Of a stretch of DNA of 16,506 nt, positions 1 through 8,424 are shown piece after piece. The DNA is taken from contig DITE01000072.1 in NCBI GenBank assembly GCA_002422725.1, positions 1-16,506 on the forward strand, given 5' to 3'. The stretch's first letter is position 1. The number at the start of each line of letters is the position of its first letter. The notes beneath the pieces are model-generated. The model made no database searches. It saw only the letters and a list, made by a program, of their open reading frames with translations, and was not told the origin of the DNA. Both the position numbers and the translations under genes were made by a program. This DNA comes from Bacteroidales bacterium UBA6192. Its GTDB lineage: Bacteria; Bacteroidota; Bacteroidia; Bacteroidales; F082.

Positions 1-179
1 ATAAACGAAACCGGTATCATGGTTGGATCGAAATGCTTCAGGAAAATGGCATTCGAAGCCGTGAAATAAAAGGATAAAGTAAGTCCGGTAAAGAAGGAAA
101 ATGCAATAAGCAGAAAGACCGCCCTGGTTTCCTCAGGCTGGATGTTCATTGTTTTTAATATCCAGGAATCTTTCTTCAT
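1..179 (-). CDS. N-terminus of a multi-spanning transporter, resembling the nucleotide (NTT) / MFS family; cut by window edge
   Basis: The frame opens with ATG at 179-177 and stays open to base 1, giving about 59 residues. A short polar head (MKKDSWILKTMNIQPEE) is followed by a hydrophobic segment containing FLLIAFSFFTGLTLSFYF, then a TASNAIFLKHF stretch and IPVSF at the edge. The order 'IQPEE, first membrane helix, TASNAIFL, P' resembles the start of Bacteroidota Npt1/Npt2-like nucleotide transporter proteins, many of which carry HEAT or cyclic-nucleotide-binding extensions. That is recalled from the family, not searched. Nine bases separate this start from the stop of the formyltransferase gene, so it is probably the fourth gene of the leftward operon. 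A second in-frame ATG at 149 is an alternative start. The membrane topology is secure; the family is moderately likely; the substrate cannot be told from 59 residues. Confidence 0.6.
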   Translation of the reverse strand, partial: MKKDSWILKTMNIQPEETRAVFLLIAFSFFTGLTLSFYFTASNAIFLKHFDPTMIPVSF

Positions 180-188
180 ATAGCAGCT

Positions 189-1070
189 TTATTTGCTAAG
201 CAAGGGATGTAGTGGAAGCTCATACTTTTCATTCAGGTCATTCGTTGCCGGCATCTGAATTTTGCTTTTGACTGACTCAGGCATAATCTTATTGAAATCA
301 ATCGGTTCAATAACCCCTGTCAGTCCATTTTCCTTTCGTGAAACAATCGCATCAGCCAGGGCAACACCCATCCAACCACCCAGACTGGTGATTTTATCGA
401 GTAAAGTCCGGATACTTACCGGATACGATCCATCTTCCAAACAAATATTTACTGATGGAGACACCCCAATAATAGGGCCAACATCAATTATTTCAGTAAC
501 CTGATGAATGACCATCGGCGAACTTTTCAGTCCGTTTTGCATTGCATTCTGGAATGGTTGTGTTCCTGCCCCTATTTTTCCGGGCAGATCCGACGGATGA
601 AAATTATATGCGCCCATTGATGGGAAATCATAAAGCACCGAATCAATTTTTTGCCCGAAACAAAACATAAATAATGCCTCCGGGTTCCATTCACGATAAA
701 TATTCCGGAAATAATCTGTTTTCACAGCACCAGAATAACAGGAAACGCCTATTTCCATAGCGGAGTTGATTAGCCGTTGAAAGATGGTACTCCTTTCGTG
801 AAAAGAAAACTGGCTCCAGACCCTTTTTTTTAACGAAATTCTGGCAGCCGGATCAATCGGATCATCTGTCACTATCCCTACAATATTTAGTTTCCCGGGG
901 TATAATGATTCAAAATGTGCCAGATTTCTAAGCATAAGATTTCCGCAATCGCAGCTGACAAACAAAACGGTTCTGAGTCCTTTTTTCTGATCAGTTTTTG
1001 GTTTTACAGGGGTGTATAAAGTACCCCATAGTGATTGATTATTTTTTATAGTTTTATATGTAACTGGCAT
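189..1070 (-). CDS. Stand-alone formyltransferase-fold enzyme (PurN/Fmt N-terminal-domain family)
   Basis: The 293-residue product has a formyl_trans_N-type core at about residues 33-202. It starts with a hydrophobic strand (TVLFVSCDCGN) and ends in the signature region YNFHPSDLPGKIGAG. The catalytic residues of 10-formyltetrahydrofolate-dependent formyltransferases are in place: Asn156, His158 (NxH), and Asp196 in IIDVGPII. Residues 1-30 form a lysine-rich leader that typical PurN lacks. The C-terminal 90 residues do not look like the Fmt C-terminal tRNA-binding domain, so methionyl-tRNA formylation is unlikely. The acceptor (a sugar amine, an amino acid or another primary amine) cannot be named. 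The gene lies 18 bases after the TonB-receptor stop and 9 before the next start, so it is co-transcribed with an outer-membrane receptor and a STAND NTPase. The fold is confident; the substrate is unknown. Confidence 0.8.
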   Translation of the reverse strand: MPVTYKTIKNNQSLWGTLYTPVKPKTDQKKGLRTVLFVSCDCGNLMLRNLAHFESLYPGKLNIVGIVTDDPIDPAARISLKKRVWSQFSFHERSTIFQRLINSAMEIGVSCYSGAVKTDYFRNIYREWNPEALFMFCFGQKIDSVLYDFPSMGAYNFHPSDLPGKIGAGTQPFQNAMQNGLKSSPMVIHQVTEIIDVGPIIGVSPSVNICLEDGSYPVSIRTLLDKITSLGGWMGVALADAIVSRKENGLTGVIEPIDFNKIMPESVKSKIQMPATNDLNEKYELPLHPLLSK

Positions 1071-1088
1071 TGCAGAGTATTGACATAT

Positions 1089-3722
1089 TTAGAAATCATA
1101 GGATAAATTCAGTAAAAAGTGCCGGCCACGTTGAAGGATTGCAGTAGGACTGTTGATCCCCTCGGCAGCCTTGGTTCCCGGGTGATAATAAGTAGTGTTC
1201 AGTATATTGTTACACACCAATTGAAGGGATAGCCCGGGAACTAATTTTTGATTTGACCACGTGATGGCGCTGTTGAGTATTGTTGCAGCTGGAAAATGAT
1301 CGGAATTCAGTGGGACCGTTGTTCCGGCTCCAACCGGTCGTTTACCTGTAAAATTCATTCTCAGATTGACATTCAGTTGCCCGAAAAATAATTTATCGCC
1401 ACCAATATTGTACTGGTGTGACGCAATGTCGCCAACACGGTTTTCAACCTTTCCCGCTTCGGAATAAGTTTGCTCAGGATCGCATAAAGTGTAATTGAAA
1501 TAAGCCGAATAAGTATCATTCTTGTATACTACATTGGCCTGCAGCCCTTTAATATTGAATCTGCCAATGTTTGCATTTTGAATTTTACCAGGGTTATCTT
1601 TCACATCCACCGTACCAACAACATTATCGATAAAATTCTGATACAACGAGACGTCAGCCTGAAATGCTTTGTTAAGCCTGACTCCTGCGCTAAACTCAAC
1701 GTTTTGAATATTTTCCGTATTCAAGGTAGGGTTAGGAATCCGGTTTCCGGCTGAAGAATATTTTGTCCAGTTCGAAACATTCATGATACCACGCGAGTAA
1801 ATGGCTTTGAAGGTATACTTTCCGGGCGACCACACCGCAGCAAGCCTTGGGCTTAGTTCGCTGCCAAATCCGTCATTTTTCCTTACAATATTATAGTCAT
1901 AACGAATACCCATTGTCAACCTGATGTTTTTTACTGCTTGCCAGGTACCTTGCGAATAAAGCCCGAAATCCCACACATTAAATTCATTTCCCCCTTTTGG
2001 CGAAGGGTTAATAACTGCTGAATCCTGAGGCGTGCTTGTAAAACTAGTATAATAAGCACCCTGTAGTGTGCTGTTTCTGATTTCTATCCCCGAAATGATA
2101 TCAATCTTTGATGAAACCCGATAAATTATCTTTAGCTCATTCCTAAGTTGCTTTGACAATTCGAACATATAAAGGCTTGTCCAAACAGGTGATTCATCCT
2201 GAATGAGAGCTCCAAGCTTTTTGTTTCCCCGCGAATAGTTTAACAACGAAACAAAGCGGGTGTCGTCGGTAACGGCATGGATGCGGTAGGTGGTAAGATT
2301 TGATAGAAACACCTTGTCGCTCAGTTGGTTTTCGTATTTTGTAAAGAAATTACTCAACTGGGGAACCCAGTTAAATCCATTGTCGGAACCTGCAACAAAT
2401 AAATCAGTGTATTGGGTTGTTCCTCCACGGGAGTATTTCCATGTTTGAAAACCAAAGCTAAAATTGCCAATGTTCACTTTGCCGTTTAGCAGCCAGCTTT
2501 CCGTTTTATTGCTGAATCCAATTTTACTACCCCCTACAATTTGATCGTATGCCGACTTATCGAGGTTTCGTGCAGTTTCAATGCCCAGAGGGGTAAGAAT
2601 CAATTGGTTTGAATCGGCTGAAAGATCGTAGTAAGGATGGCTGAATGGCAAGTTATTGGCCAACAGGTATTGGCTTGCATTTTCATTGATTCCAAGTAGC
2701 TGGTTATAGTCGACCTGATCGTAAACAGATGGATTAAAATCAAAATACTTCTGACTTGTAAGATCATGTTCATCAGAATGATACAGCCGTCCGCCTAATG
2801 TAAAAGAGATGTTTCTCTTCTTCCCCGACAAACTTAAATCAACCGTGCGCGTGTTGTAGGTGCCATAGCTCACTTTCCCGCTGATTCCGACATTTCTTCC
2901 CGGCCTGATGGCATCGGTCGAATTCCGGCTTATCACGTTAATCACACCGGCAAATGCATTTGGTCCATACATGGTGGATGCGGGGCCATAGATAATTTCA
3001 ACCCGTTCGATGTTCGACAGGGGGTATTGCCGGTCAATATACGCCCAGTTGGTCCATAGGTCATTTTCTTCGATGCCATCAATCAGCAACAGCGTTTTCT
3101 CCGTATTATTCTGACGGAATCCCCTCTGGTAAATATTGGCATATTCAGGCCCATAAAATAAGGTTAAGTCAAACCCGGGAACATCTTTCAACAATTCAAC
3201 AAGGTCGTTATAACCCCGCTTCAGGATATCTTCACGTGTTATTACGGCAATGGTAGCTGGAGTTTCATAAATGTTTTCGGCTCTTTTTGAAACAGAAGTC
3301 ACAATCTGTCCAACCCCGGTAATTTTTAACCTGCTCACCATCAAGCGAAAGGAAGCTGGATCAAACAAGTTTGGGTCATAATCCGGATTTATCTGAAGCA
3401 ACAGGTCAGTTTCGAGCAAAGCCTGAGAAGTTGAATCCATCGAGAGGTATGCCAAAGCTTTCAGCCGATGGGCTTCAACTTTTTGCTTCTCGTCGAAACC
3501 TTTGCGGATGCAGGGATCCAGGGAACTGATAACAAGGTCGAATTTTCCCAGTTCATACGATTTACGGGCTTCAGTAAGGGTCACCTCATTGCATGATTGT
3601 GCCGCTATCGGTTTGACGAAAAACAAGTTGTTGACGCAAAACTGAAGCATCAATAAAATGAGGATACGATACAAGTGATTGTTGTGCATTTTTACCACTT
3701 TTATTGATTTTGTTTGTCTCAT
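1089..3722 (-). CDS. TonB-dependent outer-membrane receptor with an N-terminal TPR-like domain
   Basis: The 877-residue product has a signal peptide (hydrophobic core RILILLMLQF, probable cleavage after Ala41 in PIAAQS). Residues about 47-130 are helical and TPR-like (EARKSYELGKFDLVISSL). The plug follows at about 145-267, with IAVITREDILKRG, LKDVPGFD, LLLIDGI and VEIIYGPASTMYGPNAFAG. Beta-barrel strands run to an aromatic C-terminus (LLNLSYDF) suited to outer-membrane insertion. The protein would import a large ligand using TonB energy, or sense it. No SusD partner is adjacent, and the N-terminal domain is not the usual carboxypeptidase-like domain. The start overlaps the upstream stop as ATGA, which suggests translational coupling. 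An alternative ATG at 3689 (MHNNHLYRI) lies 11 codons later and gives a tidier signal peptide. The ligand is unknown. Confidence 0.92.
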   Translation of the reverse strand: MRQTKSIKVVKMHNNHLYRILILLMLQFCVNNLFFVKPIAAQSCNEVTLTEARKSYELGKFDLVISSLDPCIRKGFDEKQKVEAHRLKALAYLSMDSTSQALLETDLLLQINPDYDPNLFDPASFRLMVSRLKITGVGQIVTSVSKRAENIYETPATIAVITREDILKRGYNDLVELLKDVPGFDLTLFYGPEYANIYQRGFRQNNTEKTLLLIDGIEENDLWTNWAYIDRQYPLSNIERVEIIYGPASTMYGPNAFAGVINVISRNSTDAIRPGRNVGISGKVSYGTYNTRTVDLSLSGKKRNISFTLGGRLYHSDEHDLTSQKYFDFNPSVYDQVDYNQLLGINENASQYLLANNLPFSHPYYDLSADSNQLILTPLGIETARNLDKSAYDQIVGGSKIGFSNKTESWLLNGKVNIGNFSFGFQTWKYSRGGTTQYTDLFVAGSDNGFNWVPQLSNFFTKYENQLSDKVFLSNLTTYRIHAVTDDTRFVSLLNYSRGNKKLGALIQDESPVWTSLYMFELSKQLRNELKIIYRVSSKIDIISGIEIRNSTLQGAYYTSFTSTPQDSAVINPSPKGGNEFNVWDFGLYSQGTWQAVKNIRLTMGIRYDYNIVRKNDGFGSELSPRLAAVWSPGKYTFKAIYSRGIMNVSNWTKYSSAGNRIPNPTLNTENIQNVEFSAGVRLNKAFQADVSLYQNFIDNVVGTVDVKDNPGKIQNANIGRFNIKGLQANVVYKNDTYSAYFNYTLCDPEQTYSEAGKVENRVGDIASHQYNIGGDKLFFGQLNVNLRMNFTGKRPVGAGTTVPLNSDHFPAATILNSAITWSNQKLVPGLSLQLVCNNILNTTYYHPGTKAAEGINSPTAILQRGRHFLLNLSYDF

Positions 3723-6700
3723 GGCAGTAAATCAATGGTTTTTTGAAACGGCACATCCTCCCCGACAAGTTTATTCCATTCATCGGCAGTCATATTACGT
3801 TTTATTTCAGGCGCAAGTTTGTCAGCCATTTGTTGGTTGTGGGTGGAGAAAATACGGATGGTTTTATCAGCACTGCAGGTAATAATCTGGCTGCCATCAG
3901 GAGCGAAAAGAACATCATACACCCATAGCTCGTGATTGTTAATCGAAACAGGGGTTTCCTCAGCTAAAGGATATGGCGAAACCTTGATAGACCAGTCATA
4001 TCCATTTGAGGTTATTGTTTTTCCATCGGGACTGAAAGCTAAACCTGCAATGCCTGAAATATGTCGTCCGATAACTGTTTCCTGCATAGCGTCACTGTTG
4101 TTGTCAATTTGAATAAGCTGAACGGAACCATCCTGACAACCCAGGGCGATTGCCTTGCTGCTTCGGTCGAATTTTACTGCCAGAGCAGGGCTTTTCAGTT
4201 TGATCCGTACCCATGATTCTGGTTTTTCGTTTGTGAGAGAAATAATTTTAACCTCGCCTGAAGCAGTAGCAAAAACCAATTGCGCTCCTTGTGCGTTCAC
4301 ATCTGCACATCGAATGGGATCGGCTACCGAATCGAGCAATGTTTTCAGGAAGGTCTCCCCATTATACTGCCATTGCCATAGCATTCCATCAGAACCCCCT
4401 GAGTAGAATTGGTTCTTTTCAGGATCAGCAATCAAGGCGTTAATAATGGATGAATGGGCACTGATCACTTTTGGAAACTTTGGAAACTGCCTGAGGCTCC
4501 AGATAACAAGCTGACCCGATGTGGTTCCTGCAATCAGCCATGTATCATCATGGGTAAGTGTGATTGACCTGAAAGGCTCTTTGATTTCCTTGGTTAGTTC
4601 GGCCAGTATCGGGGGCTCATCAATTTTTGCCATATTCCATCGAAGGACTTTTTTATCATCGCCACATGAAAACAGGAACTTACCGCTTTTCGACATGCTT
4701 AAGGCGCGCACGGCATCGTCGTGCCCACGAAGAATCAGCGGGTCGTCAGAAATGGCTGACAAGGCGCGGTACATAGTCGGATCAAAGTCAGCACCCCCAT
4801 TCCGGCGATGCAACTGCCATGCTGTCAAGGCATACAATGCCGGTGAGTCGTCTTCAACAGTTGAATGCAACTGAATTGCTTGTATGGCTATTGAATTGGA
4901 TATGGCCAGAAGGCGCAGTCGTTGTGCGGTTTTCTCAGACTCTTCAGCCTTTATTCGCTCCTGCTCTGCAATCTGTTTCTGCGCAAGAGCCTCCTTACGC
5001 TGCAACTGGGCTTCATCCATTGCCACAACGGCCTCATGACGCGCTGTTTCGGCCTGTGTTCTTTGATTAACCGCTTCAACCGTTTGCTCCTGAGCGATAA
5101 ACTGCTGTTTTACTGCGAATTGCCTTTGTTGTTCGGTAATTCTTTCCTGTTGTTCGGCAATTTGTTGCTGTTGTTCCGAAATCTTACGCTGAACAATAGC
5201 TTCCTTACGTTGCTCATCCGTTTTAATTTTTTCCATAACGGCCATTTTCTCCTTTTCAAGGGCTTCCTTTCTGCTGGCTTCTGCTTTAAAACGGAGGTTC
5301 AGCGAAATGATCAGGAACAATATGGAAATCAATGAGGCAAAACCCAAAATGATGGCTGAATTTCTTGCTCTTTTCAGGTTCCTGATCTGCTGCTTTTCTT
5401 TTTTGGAAAGTTCAAGCTCATATTGCTTTTTACTGTAGTGAAGAAAAGTCATAGCCCGGTCAAATGCAGGATCGTATCTCGACGCCCAGGTAATATTTGG
5501 CTTTGTTTGTTCTTTCCACTGTAAAGCAACCTGTAATTCAGGGTTCACCCATAAACCGGTTTTTCCTTCCTGGTATAACTCTGCTGTCTTTGAAAGTCTA
5601 AGATATAACTGAGCCGATTCACCTTCTTCATCAACCCATTTCTTCAGTCTGTACCAAACCCTCATGATGCTTTCATGCGAGATATCAATGGTTGTGTCAC
5701 TGGTGAGTGCAATGTGGGCCGAAGGCATTAAAAAAGCGCAACCCGGTCTTCTGAAATGATCAATCAGCCTGACAATTTCTTCTTCTCTGGCAGCTGTGAG
5801 AGTGCAAATCTCGCCCAAAGTTGTGGGTCTTCTTGTGCCATGACTTTCTTTGGTAAGATCGGTTAATGCTTTGAAAAGTTTTTCAGCATGGTATTTGGTT
5901 CTTTCGTCTTTCAGATCGGCATAGATTTCCTCCAAATGAACCGATAGCGCCTCCTTCATGGTGCCTATCGCTTCATAATGCTCAATATCTATAGGTTGAT
6001 CGCCTGTTTTATTCATAATCCAGTCATCCCATGTGCGCATCATGGCGTGCTGCAATATGGGTAGCTGATCGGGATTATCACCAACATCTTCGAGCAATCT
6101 TTCAACCAGGGCTTCACTAATACTGTTTCCCGAGGCGGTAATCGGACCGGTGATTGCCAGCCTTCGTTCTTCATTGTTCATCCGGGGAACCAGATAATAG
6201 CCTTTATTGATCACTTCGCTTAATCCCCTGAACTCGGTGCATTCGTCAAGAAAATCGGTGCGCATGGACAACACAATATAAACCGGAATCTCTGATTGAT
6301 CAACGGCTTGCAGTATGAGCCCGATAAAAGCACCCGCTTCGGCATAGGTTTGTGAAAACGAACCACTTCTTTTAAAGCGGAACAACTCTTCAAACTGATC
6401 GATATAAATTAGGGCTGACTGATTTGACAGGAGTAACTTTTCAGATACTTTTACCAGGCCATCATTCCCCGATCTCAAATCCGATTCAATCGCTTCAAAT
6501 TCATTTACCCCTTGGGCCAATGCTCTGGCAAGGTTTCCTATGGGATCCTCGGCAGGTCTGAAAACAAACAGCTTCCATGATTCGTCAGGGTTCTCCTGAC
6601 CCGACTTAAAAAGTCTCGGAATAAGACCTGCTTTGATCAATGAGGACTTACCACAACCTGATGAACCCACTATTGCCAGAAACCTTGTTTCAGATAGCTT

Positions 6701-6847
6701 ATTGATCAATTCCCGAACCTGCAGTTCCCTTCCAAAAAAATGATGGTGTTCATTGATTTCATAGCTCCTGATCCCGGGAAATGGGTTGGCATGAAAATTT
6801 CGAGATGCCATGGTATTTTTCGTAATTTCCGACCAAGTTAAGCACAT
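3719..6847 (-). CDS. nSTAND1-type NTPase with transmembrane segment, coiled coil and seven-blade WD40 propeller
   Basis: The 1042-residue product opens with the NPFPGIRSYE and FFGRE motifs typical of nSTAND1 NTPases. These are followed by Walker A GSSGCGKSS (61-69), Walker B ALIYIDQFEELF (145-156), a sensor-like SMRTDFL (194-200) and HESIMRVW (391-398). A membrane segment lies at about 498-517, then a long Gln/Glu/Lys-rich coiled coil (518-650). Seven WD40-like repeats run from about 704 to 1010 (for example LRGHDDAVRALSMS, ISAHSSIINALI, INNHELWVYDVLF), enough for one closed propeller. The tail RNMTADEWNKLVGED is common at the end of Bacteroidota WD40 proteins. STAND NTPases act as ligand-triggered switches, often in conflict or signalling systems. 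No N-terminal effector domain is fused here. ATG at 6811 (MASRNFHANPF) is a likely better start, since the first 12 residues precede the conserved motif. The gene heads the leftward operon. Confidence 0.9.
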   Translation of the reverse strand: MCLTWSEITKNTMASRNFHANPFPGIRSYEINEHHHFFGRELQVRELINKLSETRFLAIVGSSGCGKSSLIKAGLIPRLFKSGQENPDESWKLFVFRPAEDPIGNLARALAQGVNEFEAIESDLRSGNDGLVKVSEKLLLSNQSALIYIDQFEELFRFKRSGSFSQTYAEAGAFIGLILQAVDQSEIPVYIVLSMRTDFLDECTEFRGLSEVINKGYYLVPRMNNEERRLAITGPITASGNSISEALVERLLEDVGDNPDQLPILQHAMMRTWDDWIMNKTGDQPIDIEHYEAIGTMKEALSVHLEEIYADLKDERTKYHAEKLFKALTDLTKESHGTRRPTTLGEICTLTAAREEEIVRLIDHFRRPGCAFLMPSAHIALTSDTTIDISHESIMRVWYRLKKWVDEEGESAQLYLRLSKTAELYQEGKTGLWVNPELQVALQWKEQTKPNITWASRYDPAFDRAMTFLHYSKKQYELELSKKEKQQIRNLKRARNSAIILGFASLISILFLIISLNLRFKAEASRKEALEKEKMAVMEKIKTDEQRKEAIVQRKISEQQQQIAEQQERITEQQRQFAVKQQFIAQEQTVEAVNQRTQAETARHEAVVAMDEAQLQRKEALAQKQIAEQERIKAEESEKTAQRLRLLAISNSIAIQAIQLHSTVEDDSPALYALTAWQLHRRNGGADFDPTMYRALSAISDDPLILRGHDDAVRALSMSKSGKFLFSCGDDKKVLRWNMAKIDEPPILAELTKEIKEPFRSITLTHDDTWLIAGTTSGQLVIWSLRQFPKFPKVISAHSSIINALIADPEKNQFYSGGSDGMLWQWQYNGETFLKTLLDSVADPIRCADVNAQGAQLVFATASGEVKIISLTNEKPESWVRIKLKSPALAVKFDRSSKAIALGCQDGSVQLIQIDNNSDAMQETVIGRHISGIAGLAFSPDGKTITSNGYDWSIKVSPYPLAEETPVSINNHELWVYDVLFAPDGSQIITCSADKTIRIFSTHNQQMADKLAPEIKRNMTADEWNKLVGEDVPFQKTIDLLP
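5127..5189 (-). repeat. Three tandem 21-bp units encoding coiled-coil heptads
   Basis: Three consecutive 21-bp units start at 5127, 5148 and 5169. Each begins TGTTGTTC on the plus strand and encodes a heptad of the type EQQxxIx on the minus strand. A weaker fourth copy lies at 5106-5126. They sit in the coiled-coil linker of the nSTAND1-WD40 protein and add exactly one heptad per unit, so copy-number change would lengthen the coil in steps without breaking the frame. Confidence 0.7.
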
Positions 6848-6959
6848 TTGTAAAATATGTTAAAAAAAATAAAAATATTTTCCAAAACACACAGATAATC
6901 TCTGTATTGCATAGTTGATTAGTTATGGCTTCAAAGCAACAACAAAAAGTATGATGTTG

Positions 6960-6985
6960 GATTTGATTATTTATGGGGTCAAATC
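6960..6985. promoter_or_regulatory. Inverted repeat in the divergent spacer, possible operator
   Basis: The 7-bp arms GATTTGA (6960-6966) and TCAAATC (6979-6985) are perfect complements with a 12-bp spacer. An overlapping pair, TTTGATT (6962-6968) and AATCAAA (6982-6988), is also perfect. It lies between the starts of the two operons, where a shared regulator could bind. Chance occurrence in AT-rich DNA is not excluded. Confidence 0.3.
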
Positions 6986-7012
6986 AAAATGGGCATGATA
7001 GGGAATAATTCA

Positions 7013-7020
7013 TACCTTCG
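7013..7020 (+). promoter_or_regulatory. Possible -7 promoter element for the response regulator-SpoIIE gene
   Basis: TACCTTCG matches the Bacteroidota -7 consensus TAnnTTTG at five of its six fixed bases, the exception being C in place of the third T. It lies about 70 bases before the start codon. No TTG is visible 17-23 bases upstream, so the -33 element is missing or weak. Confidence 0.25.
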
Positions 7021-7091
7021 TTCAATGATTTTTTTGAATTTCTGTTCGGGTAATAATTAGCATTATCAGACCATTGTAAATATTAAATATT

Positions 7092-8273
7092 ATGGAAATG
7101 GACCTTGAATTGAAAGTAAAAATTATGGTGGTTGACGATGAAGTTGACCTTGAACCATTGATCAGACAGACTTTCAGAAGTCAGATAAAAAGCAATAAGT
7201 ATGATTTTGTTTTTGCCTTTAATGGGCTGGATGCACTTTCAAAACTTGTTGAATATCCTGATATTGGGGTTATTTTATCGGATATTAATATGCCTGAAAT
7301 GGATGGGCTAACCCTCTTAACAAAACTGAAAGAGCTCAAAAACCCTTCGTTAAAAACCGTTGTCGTTTCGGCTTATGGCGACATGGACAACATCCGCACG
7401 GCTATGAACCGGGGAGCATTCGACTTCCTTACCAAACCAATAAATTTTGAAGACCTTGAGATTACCATCAATAAAACCCTGGACGAAATCATTCTTCAGC
7501 GTAAATCGTTGATTGAGCACGATAATCTCATTTCTATTCAACGTGATCTGAACGTGGCCCGCGAAATTCAGCAAGGCATTCTTCCTCAGGTGTTTCCGCC
7601 ATTTCCCGGTCGGAAAGAGTTTGATATTTTCGCCACTATGGTTGCAGCAAAAGAAGTTGGAGGCGATTTTTACGATTTTTTCATGATTGATAACGAGCGG
7701 ATAGGGATTGTAATTGGTGATGTTTCAGGAAAAGGCATTCCGGCTGCTATTTTCATGGCCGTTAGCCGGACACTGATACGTGCTACCGGAATCAAAGGGA
7801 TGCCGCCAGGAGAATGTTTGAGTTATGTAAACAACCTGCTTTGCAACGAAAGTGTTTCCTGCATGTTCGTAACTGTTTTTTATGCCATATTGAACACCAA
7901 AACAGGTGAACTGGAATATGCCAATGGCGGACACAACCCTCCTTATATACTGAATAATAAAGGTGAATTCAGGTTGCTCGATTCTTTGGGCGATATTATA
8001 CTCGGTGTTTATAACGACGTTACGTTTAAAACAGAAAAAACACAATTAACCCATCAGGAAGGTATATTGCTTTTTACCGATGGCGTTACTGAGGCTTTTA
8101 ACCTGAAAGGGGAAGAGTATACCGACAACCGGCTCATGGAACTGCTCTCCACTTTTGATAGTTTTAATGCACAAAAAGTGGTCAATTCTGTTGTTGAGGA
8201 CGTCAAACTCTTTTCACACGGAGCCCCACAATCTGACGACATTACATTGTTGTACTTTAAATATCTTGGTTAA
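7092..8273 (+). CDS. Response regulator with C-terminal SpoIIE/RsbU-type PPM serine phosphatase
   Basis: The 393-residue product has a receiver domain (about 9-130) with the acidic pair Asp15/Asp16, phospho-acceptor Asp64 in ILSDINMPEMDG, Ser93 and Lys115 (TKP). A helical linker (about 131-165) includes REIQQGILP, which often joins sensors to RsbU phosphatases. The PPM domain (about 175-392) keeps its metal-binding aspartates: Asp192 in GGDFYD, Asp210 in GDVSGKG, Asp330 in FTDGVTEA, and Asp382/Asp383 in SDDITLL. The family dephosphorylates phosphoserine on STAS-domain anti-anti-sigma factors when its input domain is activated. A STAS domain is encoded three genes downstream, making that protein the obvious candidate substrate. 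No histidine kinase is adjacent, so the phosphodonor lies elsewhere. The start could be Met1 or Met3; both leave the receiver domain intact. Confidence 0.92.
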   Translation: MEMDLELKVKIMVVDDEVDLEPLIRQTFRSQIKSNKYDFVFAFNGLDALSKLVEYPDIGVILSDINMPEMDGLTLLTKLKELKNPSLKTVVVSAYGDMDNIRTAMNRGAFDFLTKPINFEDLEITINKTLDEIILQRKSLIEHDNLISIQRDLNVAREIQQGILPQVFPPFPGRKEFDIFATMVAAKEVGGDFYDFFMIDNERIGIVIGDVSGKGIPAAIFMAVSRTLIRATGIKGMPPGECLSYVNNLLCNESVSCMFVTVFYAILNTKTGELEYANGGHNPPYILNNKGEFRLLDSLGDIILGVYNDVTFKTEKTQLTHQEGILLFTDGVTEAFNLKGEEYTDNRLMELLSTFDSFNAQKVVNSVVEDVKLFSHGAPQSDDITLLYFKYLG

Positions 8274-8396
8274 AAAAGTTGCGGTGAATAGTCTGATGAA
8301 CACAGAAACATTCAATGCGTTGAGTAACTGTTTTCATTGAGATTTATTGGTGTTTTGGTTCAAACCATTTCGTTTTCAGTGTTTATATAAAAAGAA

Positions 8397-8424
8397 TTGT
8401 CTGTTTGGGACTTTGATATTTTCG
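8397..8424 (+). promoter_or_regulatory. Promoter for the transporter genes (TTG, 17 bp, TATTTTCG)
   Basis: TTG at 8397-8399 is followed after 17 bases by TATTTTCG at 8417-8424. This fits the Bacteroidota TTG-N17-23-TAnnTTTG promoter with one mismatch. Transcription would start near 8430, downstream of the longer upstream ATG at 8347. This supports 8458 as the true start of the substrate-binding/permease gene. Like the element at 7013, it has C in place of the third T of the -7 box. Confidence 0.45.

Larger units (their letters stand above)
6848..7091. promoter_or_regulatory. Divergent intergenic region between the two operons
   Basis: This 244-bp AT-rich spacer separates the leftward nSTAND1 operon from the rightward response-regulator gene and must hold both promoters. 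It contains no reading frame worth calling. Visible elements are an inverted repeat (6960-6985) and a -7-like TACCTTCG (7013-7020) facing right. On the minus strand, TACTTTTTG (complement of 6943-6951) resembles a leftward -7 element, but no matching -33 TTG was found at the right distance. The leftward promoter therefore stays unassigned. Confidence 0.5.

Noticed and set aside
189..1070. Methionyl-tRNA formyltransferase (fmt)
   Set aside because: The catalytic core fits, but the C-terminal tRNA-binding domain and the usual def/fmt neighbours are absent.
4922..5335. 137-codon plus-strand frame rich in Leu and Phe
   Set aside because: It is the complement of the Gln/Glu/Lys-rich coiled coil of the nSTAND1 protein; the composition is an artefact of that repeat.
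8312..8340. TCAATG / CATTGA hairpin after the SpoIIE gene as a terminator
   Set aside because: Six A-T-rich base pairs with a 17-base loop and no T-run; not convincing.
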